From: Amycolatopsis sp. cg9
GTDB taxonomy: Bacteria; Actinomycetota; Actinomycetes; Mycobacteriales; Pseudonocardiaceae
DNA: 64,000 nt
Direction of reading: 5' to 3'
NCBI RefSeq assembly: GCF_041346945.1
Contig: NZ_CP166850.1
Coordinates: 558,001-622,000, forward strand
Below, piece by piece: positions 47,742 through 58,140 of the stretch. The notes under the pieces were generated by a model, which did no database searches, was not told the origin of the DNA, and saw nothing but the letters and a program-made list of their open reading frames with translations. Within the stretch, counting starts at the first letter, position 1, and every line of letters begins with the position of its first letter. A program made the position numbers and the translations under genes.

Positions 47742-48542
47742 GTGCGCACGATGTACGACGCGGTCACGGCCGCGAACATCCCCGCCGACGCCCGGATGGT
47801 CGCGGGGTACATCGACAAGATCAAACTCGAACCCTGGTCCGCCGCCGACTGGGCGCGCTTTCCCCAGGCCCTGAAGATCACGATCGTCAAGAAGGCGTCC
47901 ACCAACGACGGCCACGTCCTGGACGTCGAGCCCGGCGACGCCACGCCCGGCGAAGCACCGGGCTGGGTCCGGATGCGCCGCGCGGCGGGCGCGGACCCGA
48001 CCGTCTACTGCAGCCTGTCGACCTGGCCGTCGGTGCGCTCGGCGTTCTCGTCCGCCGGCGTCGCCGAGCCGCACTACTGGATCGCGCACTACAACGGCGA
48101 TCCCACGATCCCCGCCGGGGCGATCGCCAAGCAGTACGCCGGCAACGTCGCCCCCGGCTACGACATCTCGTCGGTCGTCGACTTCTGGCCCGGAGTGGAC
48201 GGAACCGCACCCGCCTCGACTGGAGTGGAGATCATGGAGCGCATCACCGTCACCCCGCCGAACGGCGAGCAGCACGCCGTCCGCGTCTTCCTGTCCGGCA
48301 GCCCCGGCGCGGCGGTCGTCATCCGGCCCCGCCTCGGCGGCGACGGCTTCTCGAAGCCGATGTGGGTCGGTGACATCTTCGCGTGGGGCAACGACCACCA
48401 GGGCGTCGGCCACAACCCGACGCAGACCCCGGGGTACAACAACAAGCTGACGTCCCACCGGCGGTACGAGTTGCCGGGCGCGGTGTGGGCGGACATCAAC
48501 TACAGCTCGGCGGATCCCTTCGAGATCGACATCGTCGGGTAG
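47742..48542 (+). CDS. GH25-like/DUF1906-type lysin-like protein
   Basis: 266 residues. MVAGYIDKIKLEPWSAADWARF opens a TIM-barrel-like domain that ends YAGNVAPGYDISSVVDFWPG. The middle carries DVEPGDATPGEAPGW, YCSLSTWPSV and HYWIAHYNGDP, the pattern of lysozyme-like glycoside-hydrolase domains in actinophage lysins and host homologues. A second domain of about 85 residues at the end has no known match. There is no signal peptide. GTG 47742 is chosen over 47673 because GGAGA lies eight bases upstream. It may be a domesticated phage gene, but no other phage gene is nearby. Confidence 0.65.
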   Translation: MRTMYDAVTAANIPADARMVAGYIDKIKLEPWSAADWARFPQALKITIVKKASTNDGHVLDVEPGDATPGEAPGWVRMRRAAGADPTVYCSLSTWPSVRSAFSSAGVAEPHYWIAHYNGDPTIPAGAIAKQYAGNVAPGYDISSVVDFWPGVDGTAPASTGVEIMERITVTPPNGEQHAVRVFLSGSPGAAVVIRPRLGGDGFSKPMWVGDIFAWGNDHQGVGHNPTQTPGYNNKLTSHRRYELPGAVWADINYSSADPFEIDIVG

Positions 48543-48545
48543 CGC

Positions 48546-49946
48546 TCAGGCGGGCGGCAGCGCTCGGCACAAGGCGTCGAGCGCTGCCGGGTAAGCGTGC
48601 TCGGGCGGGGTCGCGTAGCCGACCACCAGGCCGTCCATTGTGGACATGGTCGCCGCCGGGTGGCGGAACGCGGCCAGCCCGTCCAGCGCGAGTCCTTGCC
48701 ACGCCGCGGCTTTCACCGCCGACGGCTCGGTTCCCGGCGGCAGGCGCAGCACCGCGTGCAAGCCCGCCGCGATGCCGGTGGGCACGACGTGCGGTGCCCG
48801 CGCGGCCAGCGCCGCCACGAGCAGGTCGCGGCGGCGGCGGTAGCGCTGCCGCATGCGGCGGATGTGCCGGTCGTAGGACCCCGAGTTCAGGAACTCCGCC
48901 AGGGTCAGCTGGTCCAGCACGCCCGCCCACGCCTCGCGCTCGCCCTTCACCGCGAGCACCGCGTCGACGAGGTGCGCCGGCAGCACCAGCCAGCCCAGCC
49001 GCAGCGCCGGGGACAGGCTCTTGCTGACCGAACCCACGTAGACGACGTGCTCGGGGTCCAGGCCCTGGACCGCGCCGATCGGCTTGCGGTCGTAGCGGAA
49101 CTCGCCGTCGTAGTCGTCTTCGAGCAGGACGCCGCCGGTCGCGCGGACGTGGCCGAGCACCGCGGTGCGGCGGTCGTGGTGCAGCGGGCCGCCGGTCGGG
49201 AACTGGTGGGCCGGGGTCAGCAGCACCGCCGGGACGTCGAGGTCCTCGACGCGCGCGCCGTGCTCGTCCAGGTCCACGGGAACGGTCGGGACGGCCGCCG
49301 CGGCGAAGATCGCGCGGTGGAAAGCCAGGCCGTAGGACTCGACGGCGAGCGGGCCGGGCAGCACCGCGGGGAACAGCAGCCGCAGGGCGTGCGCGAAGCC
49401 CGAGCACACCACGATCCGCTCCGGCGACGTCCGCACGCCGCGCGCCCGGGCCAGGTACTCGGCGAGCGCTTCCCGCAGTTCGCGGCGACCGCGCGGGTCG
49501 CCGGGGCCGAAGGCGTCGTGCGGGGCGACGGTCAGCGCGCGGCGCGCCGCGGCGAGCCATTCGGTGCGCGGGAACGACGTCGCGTCCGGCTGGCCTTGGC
49601 GGAGGTTGTACCGAGGGGCCGGCGCGGACGGCGCTTTTCGAGGCACCCGCACCGGTTCCAGCGGCTCGGCGCGCTCGGCGACGCGCGTGCCGGAGCCCTG
49701 GACGGCGGTGAGCCAGCCCTCGGCGACCAGCTCGGCGTAGGCGTCGGCGACGGTGTTGCGGGCCAGCCCCAGGTCCGCGGCCAGTGACCGGTACGGCGGC
49801 AGCCGGGTGCCCGGGGCGAGCCGTCCGGCGCGGACGGCGTCCCGCAGCGCGGTGATCAGCGCGGCCCGCTTGCCGCCGGTGCCCGACAGCTCCAGGTGCA
49901 GGTCGGCGCCGAGCCGCTCCCCGGAATTGACCCACGAATCCGTCAC
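48546..49946 (-). CDS. MocR/PdxR-type regulator (GntR-aminotransferase fusion)
   Basis: 466 residues. The GntR winged helix occupies about 20-90 (AVRAGRLAPGTRLPPYRSLAADLGLARNTVADAYAELVAEGWL). A fold-type I aminotransferase domain follows. Its PLP lysine is in YVGSVSKSLSPALRLGW and the PLP aspartate region is LLEDDYDGEFRYDR. Such proteins sense PLP or amino-acid-derived ligands, and often regulate the divergent gene. Here that is the AhpD/MFS operon, 47 bases away. Its end is three bases from the convergent lysin-like gene. Confidence 0.9.
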   Translation of the reverse strand: MTDSWVNSGERLGADLHLELSGTGGKRAALITALRDAVRAGRLAPGTRLPPYRSLAADLGLARNTVADAYAELVAEGWLTAVQGSGTRVAERAEPLEPVRVPRKAPSAPAPRYNLRQGQPDATSFPRTEWLAAARRALTVAPHDAFGPGDPRGRRELREALAEYLARARGVRTSPERIVVCSGFAHALRLLFPAVLPGPLAVESYGLAFHRAIFAAAAVPTVPVDLDEHGARVEDLDVPAVLLTPAHQFPTGGPLHHDRRTAVLGHVRATGGVLLEDDYDGEFRYDRKPIGAVQGLDPEHVVYVGSVSKSLSPALRLGWLVLPAHLVDAVLAVKGEREAWAGVLDQLTLAEFLNSGSYDRHIRRMRQRYRRRRDLLVAALAARAPHVVPTGIAAGLHAVLRLPPGTEPSAVKAAAWQGLALDGLAAFRHPAATMSTMDGLVVGYATPPEHAYPAALDALCRALPPA

Positions 49947-49971
49947 GGAAATGCACCCTACACGCGGGTCA

Positions 49972-49992
49972 ACCAGGCCCTAGATTTCTGGT
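49972..49992. promoter_or_regulatory. Possible MocR operator
   Basis: ACCAG (49972-49976) and CTGGT (49988-49992) form a dyad across TAGATT (49981-49986), which could be the -10 of a leaderless ahpD-like transcript starting near the ATG at 49994. Confidence 0.4.
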
Positions 49993-49993
49993 C

Positions 49994-50449
49994 ATGACGA
50001 ACCGAGTGAACTTCGCCAAGTCCGCCCCGAAGGCCTTCAAGGCCCTGATCGGCTTCGACGCCGCCGCCCGCGCCGGGCTCGACCCCGCGCTGGTCGAGCT
50101 GGTCCAGATCCGCGCTTCACAGCTCAACCGCTGCGCCTACTGCCTGCACATGCACACCTCCGACGCCCGCAAGGCCGGCGAGAGCGAGGAGCGGCTGCAC
50201 ATGGTCGCCGTGTGGCACGAGGCCGCGAACTTCTTCAGCGAGAAGGAGCAGGCCGCGCTGGCACTGACCGAAGCCGTCACGCTGATCCCCGGCGGCGTCC
50301 CCGACGACGTCTACGCCCGCGCCGCCGGCCAGTTCGGCGAGGAAGAACTGGCCCAGCTGCTCGCGCTGATCTTCACCATCAACACGTGGAACCGCATCGC
50401 CATCACCACGGCGAAGGTGCCCGGCACGGACGAGCGGGTGGCCCGGTGA
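49994..50449 (+). CDS. AhpD-like carboxymuconolactone decarboxylase-family protein
   Basis: 151 residues. The redox CxxCxxxH site is intact: Cys47, Cys50 and His54 in LNRCAYCLHMHTSDARK. The following EERLHMVAVWHEAANFFSEKEQAALALTEAVT is the standard CMD helical core. It is expected to act as a thiol-dependent peroxidase. It is the first gene of an operon with the MFS transporter, with a four-base GTGA overlap, and is controlled by the divergent MocR protein. Confidence 0.9.
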   Translation: MTNRVNFAKSAPKAFKALIGFDAAARAGLDPALVELVQIRASQLNRCAYCLHMHTSDARKAGESEERLHMVAVWHEAANFFSEKEQAALALTEAVTLIPGGVPDDVYARAAGQFGEEELAQLLALIFTINTWNRIAITTAKVPGTDERVAR

Positions 50450-51816
50450 CCCGCCGCCCGGCCGCGGTGCTGGCGCTGCTGGCGTTCGCGCAGCTCATCA
50501 TTTCCCTCGACTACAACATCGTGTACGTGGCGCTGCCGGACATCGGCCGCGACCTCGGGTTCACCGCGCAGAGCCTGCAGTGGGTGGTGAGCGCCTACGC
50601 CGTGGCGTTCGGCGGCGCGCTGCTGCTCGGCGGCCGGGCGTGCGACCTGTTCGGCCCGCGGCGGGTGTTCGCGCTGGGTTGCACGCTGTACGCGGTCTCG
50701 TCGCTGGCGGGCGGGCTGGCCGGGGACCCCGGCCTGCTCGTCGCGGCCCGCGCCGGCCAGGGCCTGGGCGGCGCGCTGCTCTTCCCGGCGACGCTGACGC
50801 TGGTCAGCACCAGTTTCGCGGCGGGCCGCGAGCGCAATCGCGCGTTCGCGGTCTGGGGTACGGCGGGCGGCAGCGGGATGATCCTGGGCTCGCTGCTGGG
50901 CGGGGTGCTGACGCAGGCGTTCGGCTGGGCGGCGGTGTTCTTCGTGAACGTCCCACTGGCCGCGGCCGCCGCCGCGCTCGCTTTCCCGTTGCTGGCCAAG
51001 GATCCCGCTCGCGAACCGGGCCGCCGGTTCGACCTCGCCGGCGCGCTGACCGCGACGCTCGGCACCACGCTGGTGGTGTTCGCCCTGGTCGAAGGCCCGG
51101 AGCTGGGCTGGACGTCGGGCGTGGTCCTCGGGACCGCGGCGGCGGGGCTCGCGCTGCTCGGCGCGTTCGCCGTGGTCGAACGCCGGGGCCGCGACCCGCT
51201 GCTCCCCCTGCGGCTGCTGAAGGAACGCAACCTCGGCACCGGCGTGGTCGTGACGTTCCTCTACATGGGCACGTTCGGCACGCTGCTGTACTTCTTGACC
51301 GGGTACTTCCAGGGCGTCCACGGCTACGGCGCGCTGGCGACCGGGCTCGCGTTCGGCGTGCCGATGGTCGCGATCGCCGCGGGTTCGCAAGCCGCCGGCC
51401 GGTTGGCGACCCGCTACGGCACCCGCCCGACGCTGGTGGCTTCACTGGTCGTCGGCGGGGCGGGCGCGCTGCTGCTCGGCCTGTCGATGACGCGTTCGGC
51501 GTCCTACCTCGACGTGGTGCCGGCGCTGGTGGTGCTGGGGCTGGGCCAGGGCGCCGGGTACACGCTGATGTTCGGCGCCGCGGCGGCCGGGATCCCGGCA
51601 CGGGACCAGGGCGTCGCGTCCGGGGTGGCCTCGACGGCGCAGCAGGTCGGCGGCTCGGTGGGGCTGGCGGTGTTCGTCGCGGTGGCGAACGCGGGCACGT
51701 CCGAAGTGGACGGTCTCCGCACGGCGGTCCTGCTGGCCGCGGCGGGAATCGCGCTCACGGCGGTGGCCGCGCTGCGCTTCAGCGGCTCCCGGCAGCTCGC
51801 CCCGGCTCCGGCTTGA
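50446..51816 (+). CDS. MFS exporter, DHA2 family (14 TM)
   Basis: 456 residues with 14 hydrophobic segments. LIISLDYNIVYVALPDIGRDLGFTAQSLQWVVSAYAVAFGGALLLGGR is the DHA2 motif A/D1 region; GGSGMILGSLLGGVLTQAFGWAAVFFVNVPL is motif C. GTG 50446 overlaps the CMD stop codon. The substrate is likely a quinone-like or oxidised drug, given the peroxidase partner. The stop codon leads straight into a long palindrome. Confidence 0.87.
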   Translation: MTRRPAAVLALLAFAQLIISLDYNIVYVALPDIGRDLGFTAQSLQWVVSAYAVAFGGALLLGGRACDLFGPRRVFALGCTLYAVSSLAGGLAGDPGLLVAARAGQGLGGALLFPATLTLVSTSFAAGRERNRAFAVWGTAGGSGMILGSLLGGVLTQAFGWAAVFFVNVPLAAAAAALAFPLLAKDPAREPGRRFDLAGALTATLGTTLVVFALVEGPELGWTSGVVLGTAAAGLALLGAFAVVERRGRDPLLPLRLLKERNLGTGVVVTFLYMGTFGTLLYFLTGYFQGVHGYGALATGLAFGVPMVAIAAGSQAAGRLATRYGTRPTLVASLVVGGAGALLLGLSMTRSASYLDVVPALVVLGLGQGAGYTLMFGAAAAGIPARDQGVASGVASTAQQVGGSVGLAVFVAVANAGTSEVDGLRTAVLLAAAGIALTAVAALRFSGSRQLAPAPA

Positions 51817-51904
51817 AGCGCCCCAATGTGGCGTTGGTTGCGTCAGACGCACCCAATGTGGCGTTCGGTGCGTCTGACGCACCGAACGCCACATTGGGGC
51901 GCTT
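51816..51904. terminator. 89-base palindromic terminator with alternate foldings
   Basis: Outer stem: 38-base arms 51816-51853 and 51867-51904 with two mismatches. Alternative stem: 51852-51874 with 51876-51898, 23 bp perfect around one T. The 13-base CCAATGTGGCGTT block occurs twice forward (about 51822 and 51853) and once inverted. Located between two convergent MFS genes and touching both ends. Confidence 0.8.
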
Positions 51905-51907
51905 GGA

Positions 51908-53371
51908 TCAGTCGGCGAGGGCCAGGAGGTCGGCCTCGGGGACCGGCTCCGGCTCCTCGGCCGGGCGCTTGCGGGCGGCCAGGCCGCTGATCGCGATCAG
52001 CAGGCCGAGCACCGCGATGCCGGTGACCACGCTCAACGCCGGGGTCAGCCCGGTGAGCAGCGCGGCCGGGGAGGCCTCGCGGCCGCCGTTGGCGGTCAGG
52101 ACCGCCGTCACCACCGCCAGCCCGATCGCGCCGCCCACCTGCAGGGACGTGTTCAGCAGGCCGCCGGCCAGGCCCTGCTCGTTGTCGGCGACGCCGGCCG
52201 TGCCCTGGATGTTGAGCGACGAGAACGCCAGCGTGAAGCCGATGCCGAGCAGGATCATGCTGGGCAGGACGAAGCCCGCGTACCCGGAGTGCTCGTCGAC
52301 GCGCAGGAACAGCGCGTAGCCGATGACGTGCGCGACCACGCCCGCGAAGATCGTGCGCGGGGTGCCGACGCGGTCGATCAGCGGCTCGATGCGCGGCGAG
52401 CCGAACGCCACGATCAGGGCGGCGGGCAGGAAGCCCAGCGCCGTCTGCAGCGCGGACCAGCCCAGCACCCGCTGCAGGTAGAGCATCACGACGAACTGGA
52501 ACCCGATGTACGCGCCGAAGAACAGCGCGCCGCCGAGGTTCGCGCGGGCCAGCGGCCCCGAGCGCAGGATGCCCAGGCGCAGCAACGGGTGCGGGCTGCG
52601 CTTCTCGATGACCACGAACGTCACCAGCAGGGCCAGCGCGACCACGAACGTGATGAGCGTGCGGGGCGCGGCCCAGCCGATCTCCGGTGCTTCGACGACG
52701 CCGAACACCAGCAGCAGCGAACCGGCGGCACCGGTGATGGCGCCCGGGAAGTCGTACCCACGGCCTTCTTCGCGCTGGTAGGACGGGATGAGCTTCCACG
52801 CCGAGACCAGGGCGACCAGCGCGATCGGCGCCGGGAGCAGGAACGTCCAGCGCCAGCCGACCTCGGTCAGCAGGCCGGAGAACACGAGGCCGGCGGAGTA
52901 GCCGCTGGCGCCGAACACGGCGAAGATGCTGATCGCCTTGTTGCGGGCCGGGCCTTCCTGGAACGTCGTGGTGATGATGGACAGCGCGGCCGGCGCCGTG
53001 AACGCGGCCGCCAGGCCCTTGATGAACCGGCTCGCGATGAGCAGCGCGCCGTCGTCGACGAGCCCGCCGAGCAGCGAGGCCAGCGCGAACACGCCGACGG
53101 CGACGAGGAACACCCGGCGGCGGCCGAGCAGGTCGGCCGTGCGGCCGCCGAGCAGCAGCAGCCCGCCGTAGCCGAGCACGTAGCCGCTGACGACCCATTG
53201 CAGCGCGTTGGTGGAGAGGCCGAGGTCGGCCTGGATGGCGGGCAGCGCCACCCCGACCATCGACACGTCGAGCGCGTCGAGGCCGATGACGATCGAAACG
53301 GTGAGCAGGACACCCCAGAGACGTGCGTCCCACCGCGTTGAGGTGGTGGACAAGGACACGGAAGAGCTCAT
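51908..53371 (-). CDS. MFS exporter, DHA2 family (14 TM), MarR-controlled
   Basis: 487 residues with 14 helices. VIGLDALDVSMVGVALPAIQADLGLSTNALQWVVSGYVLGYGGLLLLGGR and FGASGYSAGLVFSGLLTEVGWRWTFLLPAP are the family motifs. A charged C-terminal tail (RKRPAEEPEPVPEAD) follows the last helix. The ATG at 53371 is close to three phased repeats and divergent from a MarR regulator, the usual arrangement for an inducible drug exporter. It is only about 35% related in appearance to the other DHA2 protein next door, so a tandem duplication is unlikely. Confidence 0.87.
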   Translation of the reverse strand: MSSSVSLSTTSTRWDARLWGVLLTVSIVIGLDALDVSMVGVALPAIQADLGLSTNALQWVVSGYVLGYGGLLLLGGRTADLLGRRRVFLVAVGVFALASLLGGLVDDGALLIASRFIKGLAAAFTAPAALSIITTTFQEGPARNKAISIFAVFGASGYSAGLVFSGLLTEVGWRWTFLLPAPIALVALVSAWKLIPSYQREEGRGYDFPGAITGAAGSLLLVFGVVEAPEIGWAAPRTLITFVVALALLVTFVVIEKRSPHPLLRLGILRSGPLARANLGGALFFGAYIGFQFVVMLYLQRVLGWSALQTALGFLPAALIVAFGSPRIEPLIDRVGTPRTIFAGVVAHVIGYALFLRVDEHSGYAGFVLPSMILLGIGFTLAFSSLNIQGTAGVADNEQGLAGGLLNTSLQVGGAIGLAVVTAVLTANGGREASPAALLTGLTPALSVVTGIAVLGLLIAISGLAARKRPAEEPEPVPEADLLALAD

Positions 53372-53384
53372 GGCGGCGACAGTA

Positions 53385-53440
53385 CATGCACACGCATCTA
53401 ATGTCTAAGCATTTAATGTATTTGCATCTGATGTGCGTGC
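53385..53440. promoter_or_regulatory. Operator of three phased repeats GCATYTRATGT
   Basis: GCATCTAATGT (53394-53404), GCATTTAATGT (53409-53419) and GCATCTGATGT (53424-53434) start exactly 15 bases apart. Each is a small CAT-N3-ATG dyad. Outer ATGCACAC / GTGCGTGCAT flanks make the whole tract a larger imperfect palindrome centred on the second copy. It fills the divergent region between the MFS exporter and marR. Confidence 0.7.
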
Positions 53441-53457
53441 ATGCTAGGTTGGTCGCT

Positions 53458-53832
53458 GTGAGCGACGTCGCTGAGCAAGGCCTGGTGCAGGAGTGGCACG
53501 AGCTGCTGGCGCGCTACTCGGCCGTGTTCAGCACGCTCGAGTGCCGTCTGCAGGAGCGCCACGGGATCGGCGCGAACGAGTTCGAGGCCCTCGAGCGCCT
53601 CGCGACCTGCGACTTCAAGTGCCGCTCGGCCGACCTGACCGGCGCCATCCACCTGAGCCAGAGCGCCACCTCACGGCTGGTCGCCCGGCTGGAGAAGGAA
53701 GGCCTGGTCGAGCGCGCGCTGTGCGACGTGGACCGGCGCGGCATCTTCGTGACGATCACCGACGCCGGCCGCGAGCGCTACCTCGCGGCGAAGCAGACCC
53801 ACCGCGAAGTGCTGAACGAGACGCTCCGCTAA
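53458..53832 (+). CDS. MarR-family regulator
   Basis: 124 residues. The winged helix FKCRSADLTGAIHLSQSATSRLVARLEKEGLVERALCDVDRRGIFVTITDAGRERY is typical. Three cysteines (C in LECRL, ATCDFKC) could be redox-sensitive. GTG 53458 is favoured by the position of TAGGTT (53444-53449) as a -10, giving a leaderless transcript; earlier GTG/ATG codons lie inside the repeat operator. Short for the family (about 140-150) because the C-terminal helix ends soon after the wing. It overlaps the htrA-like stop by four bases. Confidence 0.85.
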   Translation: MSDVAEQGLVQEWHELLARYSAVFSTLECRLQERHGIGANEFEALERLATCDFKCRSADLTGAIHLSQSATSRLVARLEKEGLVERALCDVDRRGIFVTITDAGRERYLAAKQTHREVLNETLR

Positions 53833-55115
53833 CCGACCGGGCCCTCGATCGCCTTCACCGGCACCTGCCGCTGCGCGCCGCCGGCGCTCGTCACCGTCAG
53901 GGTCAGCTGGTCGTCCGGGTGGTGGGTGTCCATCACGCTCGTCAACGTCGTCGCCGAGTCGACCGCCCTGCCGTCGATGGCCGTGATGACGTCGCCCGCC
54001 GCGAGCCCCGCTTCCTGCGCCGGGCCGCGCGGGACCACCTGGCGGATCTGGGCCCCGCCCCGGCCGTCGGTGACCGAGACGCCGATGAAGGCCGTCTTGC
54101 CGATGTGGACCGTGTCCGACGCCGTGCCCGCGACGATCCGGTGGGCGATGTCGACGGCCTGGTTGATCGGGATCGCGAAGCCCTGGCCGGCGCCGCCGCT
54201 GCGGCGGCCGTTGAGCTGGTAGCCGGTGGACGCGGCCGTGTCGACGCCGATGACCTGCGCGTCCGCGTTGACCAGCGGGCCGCCGGAGTCACCCGATTCG
54301 ATGTTCGCCCGGACCTGGATCAGGCCCTTGAGCTGCTCGGACGAGCCGCTCGACTCGTCCGACGCCGTGATCGACTGGTCGAGCGCCGTCACCGTGCCGG
54401 GCGCGGGCACCGGGTCGCCGCCCTTGCCGCCCGCGTTGCCGAGGCCGAGGATCTGGTCGCCGACGGCGACCTTCGACGAGTCGCCGATGACCGCGGTCGG
54501 CAGGCCGGACGCCTTCCGCAGCTGCAGGACCGCGATGTCTTCGCCGCGGTCGTAGCCGACGACGTCCGCGGTGTAGGTGTCGCCGGTGCCGATGCTGGTG
54601 ACCTTGATGCTGGTCGCCCCGGCGACGACGTGGTTGTTCGTGAGCACCTCGCCGTCGGGGGTCAGCACGATGCCGGTGCCCGCCGCGGCCGCGCCCTGCA
54701 GGCCGAGCTCCGTCTCGATGTTCACGATGGCCGGGTTGACCTTGGCCGACACGGCGTCGACATCGAGCACCGTCTGGGACGCACTGGGCTGGCCGGAGAA
54801 GCCGAAGTTCTGGTTGCCGCTCGCGGTGGGGCTGTTCGCGTCGGCGATCAGGTGCCCGATGCCGAGCCCGGCGACCACGGCCAGCGCGATCGCGACCACG
54901 GTGAGGCTCAGCGCCCGCAGCGGGTGGCGCTTGCGCGGCGGCGGCTGGTACGCGGGTGGCGGGTAGGCCTGGAACGGCTGCGTGTACTGCGGGTACGGGC
55001 GGCCCCACTGGTCACGGGGCTGGTCGTAGTACTGCTGCTGCCCGTACTGGCCGTAGTACTGCTGGTGAGGCGGGTATTCGCCGCCGCCCTGCGGTCCTCG
55101 GTCGTACTCGCTCAT
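53829..55115 (-). CDS. HtrA/DegP-type membrane serine protease with PDZ
   Basis: 428 residues. A Gln/Tyr/Pro-rich cytoplasmic region (1-62) and one helix (about 66-88) precede a trypsin-like domain. The triad is complete: His162 (TNNHVV), Asp193 (GEDIAV), Ser277 (ESGDSGGPL). A PDZ domain covers about 330-428 (IGVSVTDGRGGAQIRQVVPRGPAQEAGLAAGDVITAIDG). This is the layout of actinobacterial PepD/HtrA surface proteases that handle misfolded envelope proteins. An IR lies in its promoter. The end overlaps marR by four bases. Confidence 0.92.
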   Translation of the reverse strand: MSEYDRGPQGGGEYPPHQQYYGQYGQQQYYDQPRDQWGRPYPQYTQPFQAYPPPAYQPPPRKRHPLRALSLTVVAIALAVVAGLGIGHLIADANSPTASGNQNFGFSGQPSASQTVLDVDAVSAKVNPAIVNIETELGLQGAAAAGTGIVLTPDGEVLTNNHVVAGATSIKVTSIGTGDTYTADVVGYDRGEDIAVLQLRKASGLPTAVIGDSSKVAVGDQILGLGNAGGKGGDPVPAPGTVTALDQSITASDESSGSSEQLKGLIQVRANIESGDSGGPLVNADAQVIGVDTAASTGYQLNGRRSGGAGQGFAIPINQAVDIAHRIVAGTASDTVHIGKTAFIGVSVTDGRGGAQIRQVVPRGPAQEAGLAAGDVITAIDGRAVDSATTLTSVMDTHHPDDQLTLTVTSAGGAQRQVPVKAIEGPVG

Positions 55116-55151
55116 GCACAGCTCCAGCCCTCGACAAGCCTCCGGCCCCTC

Positions 55152-55182
55152 CAGGAAACGCCGGTTTCCTGAGAATTTCCTG
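55152..55182 (-). promoter_or_regulatory. CAGGAAA repeats upstream of the HtrA gene
   Basis: On the coding strand: CAGGAAA, then CAGGAAAC-CGGC-GTTTCCTG. This gives one direct repeat and one perfect eight-base dyad (55152-55159/55164-55171). It lies 40-65 bases upstream of the ATG, a usual place for an activator. GGAAAC also resembles an extracytoplasmic sigma -35, but no matching -10 was identified. Confidence 0.4.
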
Positions 55183-55221
55183 GCGCCCTTCCATGGACTT
55201 GCTGTGATTTACCCGAGGACC

Positions 55222-55701
55222 TCAGCCGGTAACCACCGACGCCGTCAGCCGGGCGGCCCGGTCGCGGAGCGCGGGCACCCGCGGGTCGGCCGCTCCCGAG
55301 TGGACCGCGATGCTCACCCCGGCCGTCGTCGCCGCGGCGCGGGCGGCCTCGGCCACCGCCGCCAGGTCGGTGGCCACGAGCGCGTCCGGCGGCACCCGCT
55401 CCGCCAGGTCGAGCACCGCCGCCGCGGCGGTGATCACCTCCGCCGCCGGTTCGCACGCGTGCCGGCGTGCGTCGGCCAGCGCGGCCTCCCGTGCTTCGCC
55501 CGGCGGCAGCCGGTGCGCGCGGGTGAGCCCCCGGAACGCGTGCGCCTCCTTCTCGGCCAGGCGCAGCGCGTGCATGCTCAACGTCTCGGCCGAGAGCAGG
55601 GCCGCGGCCTGGGCCACGTGCAGGGCCGCCGTCGCGCCGCCGCCCGGGGACGCTTCGGACGCGAGGGTCTTCAGGTAGTCGCTCATGATCTGATCACGCA
55701 T
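55222..55701 (-). CDS. FTCD_C-like cyclodeaminase / methenyl-THF cyclohydrolase
   Basis: 159 residues. MRDQIMSDYLKTLASEASPGGGATAALHVAQAAALLSAETLSMHAL is the N-terminus of the formiminotransferase-cyclodeaminase C-terminal fold (FchA-like), including the PGGGA turn. It is shorter than the usual 180-210 residues and its second half is Ala-rich. It starts three bases after the GcvT-like gene stop and is the last gene of the sarcosine operon. It would interconvert methenyl- and formyl-THF and so feed PurU. A glutamate-formiminotransferase partner is not present here. Confidence 0.72.
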   Translation of the reverse strand: MRDQIMSDYLKTLASEASPGGGATAALHVAQAAALLSAETLSMHALRLAEKEAHAFRGLTRAHRLPPGEAREAALADARRHACEPAAEVITAAAAVLDLAERVPPDALVATDLAAVAEAARAAATTAGVSIAVHSGAADPRVPALRDRAARLTASVVTG

Positions 55702-55704
55702 GGC

Positions 55705-58140
<2,436 letters not shown>

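Noticed and set aside
44147..47944. 1265-codon single gene on the minus strand
   Set aside because: The frame upstream of 45904 is a shadow of the VWA gene in another frame; the real membrane protein starts at GTG 45904.
47742..48542. Prophage
   Set aside because: Only one lysin-like gene; no integrase, portal, capsid or tail genes and no attachment repeats.
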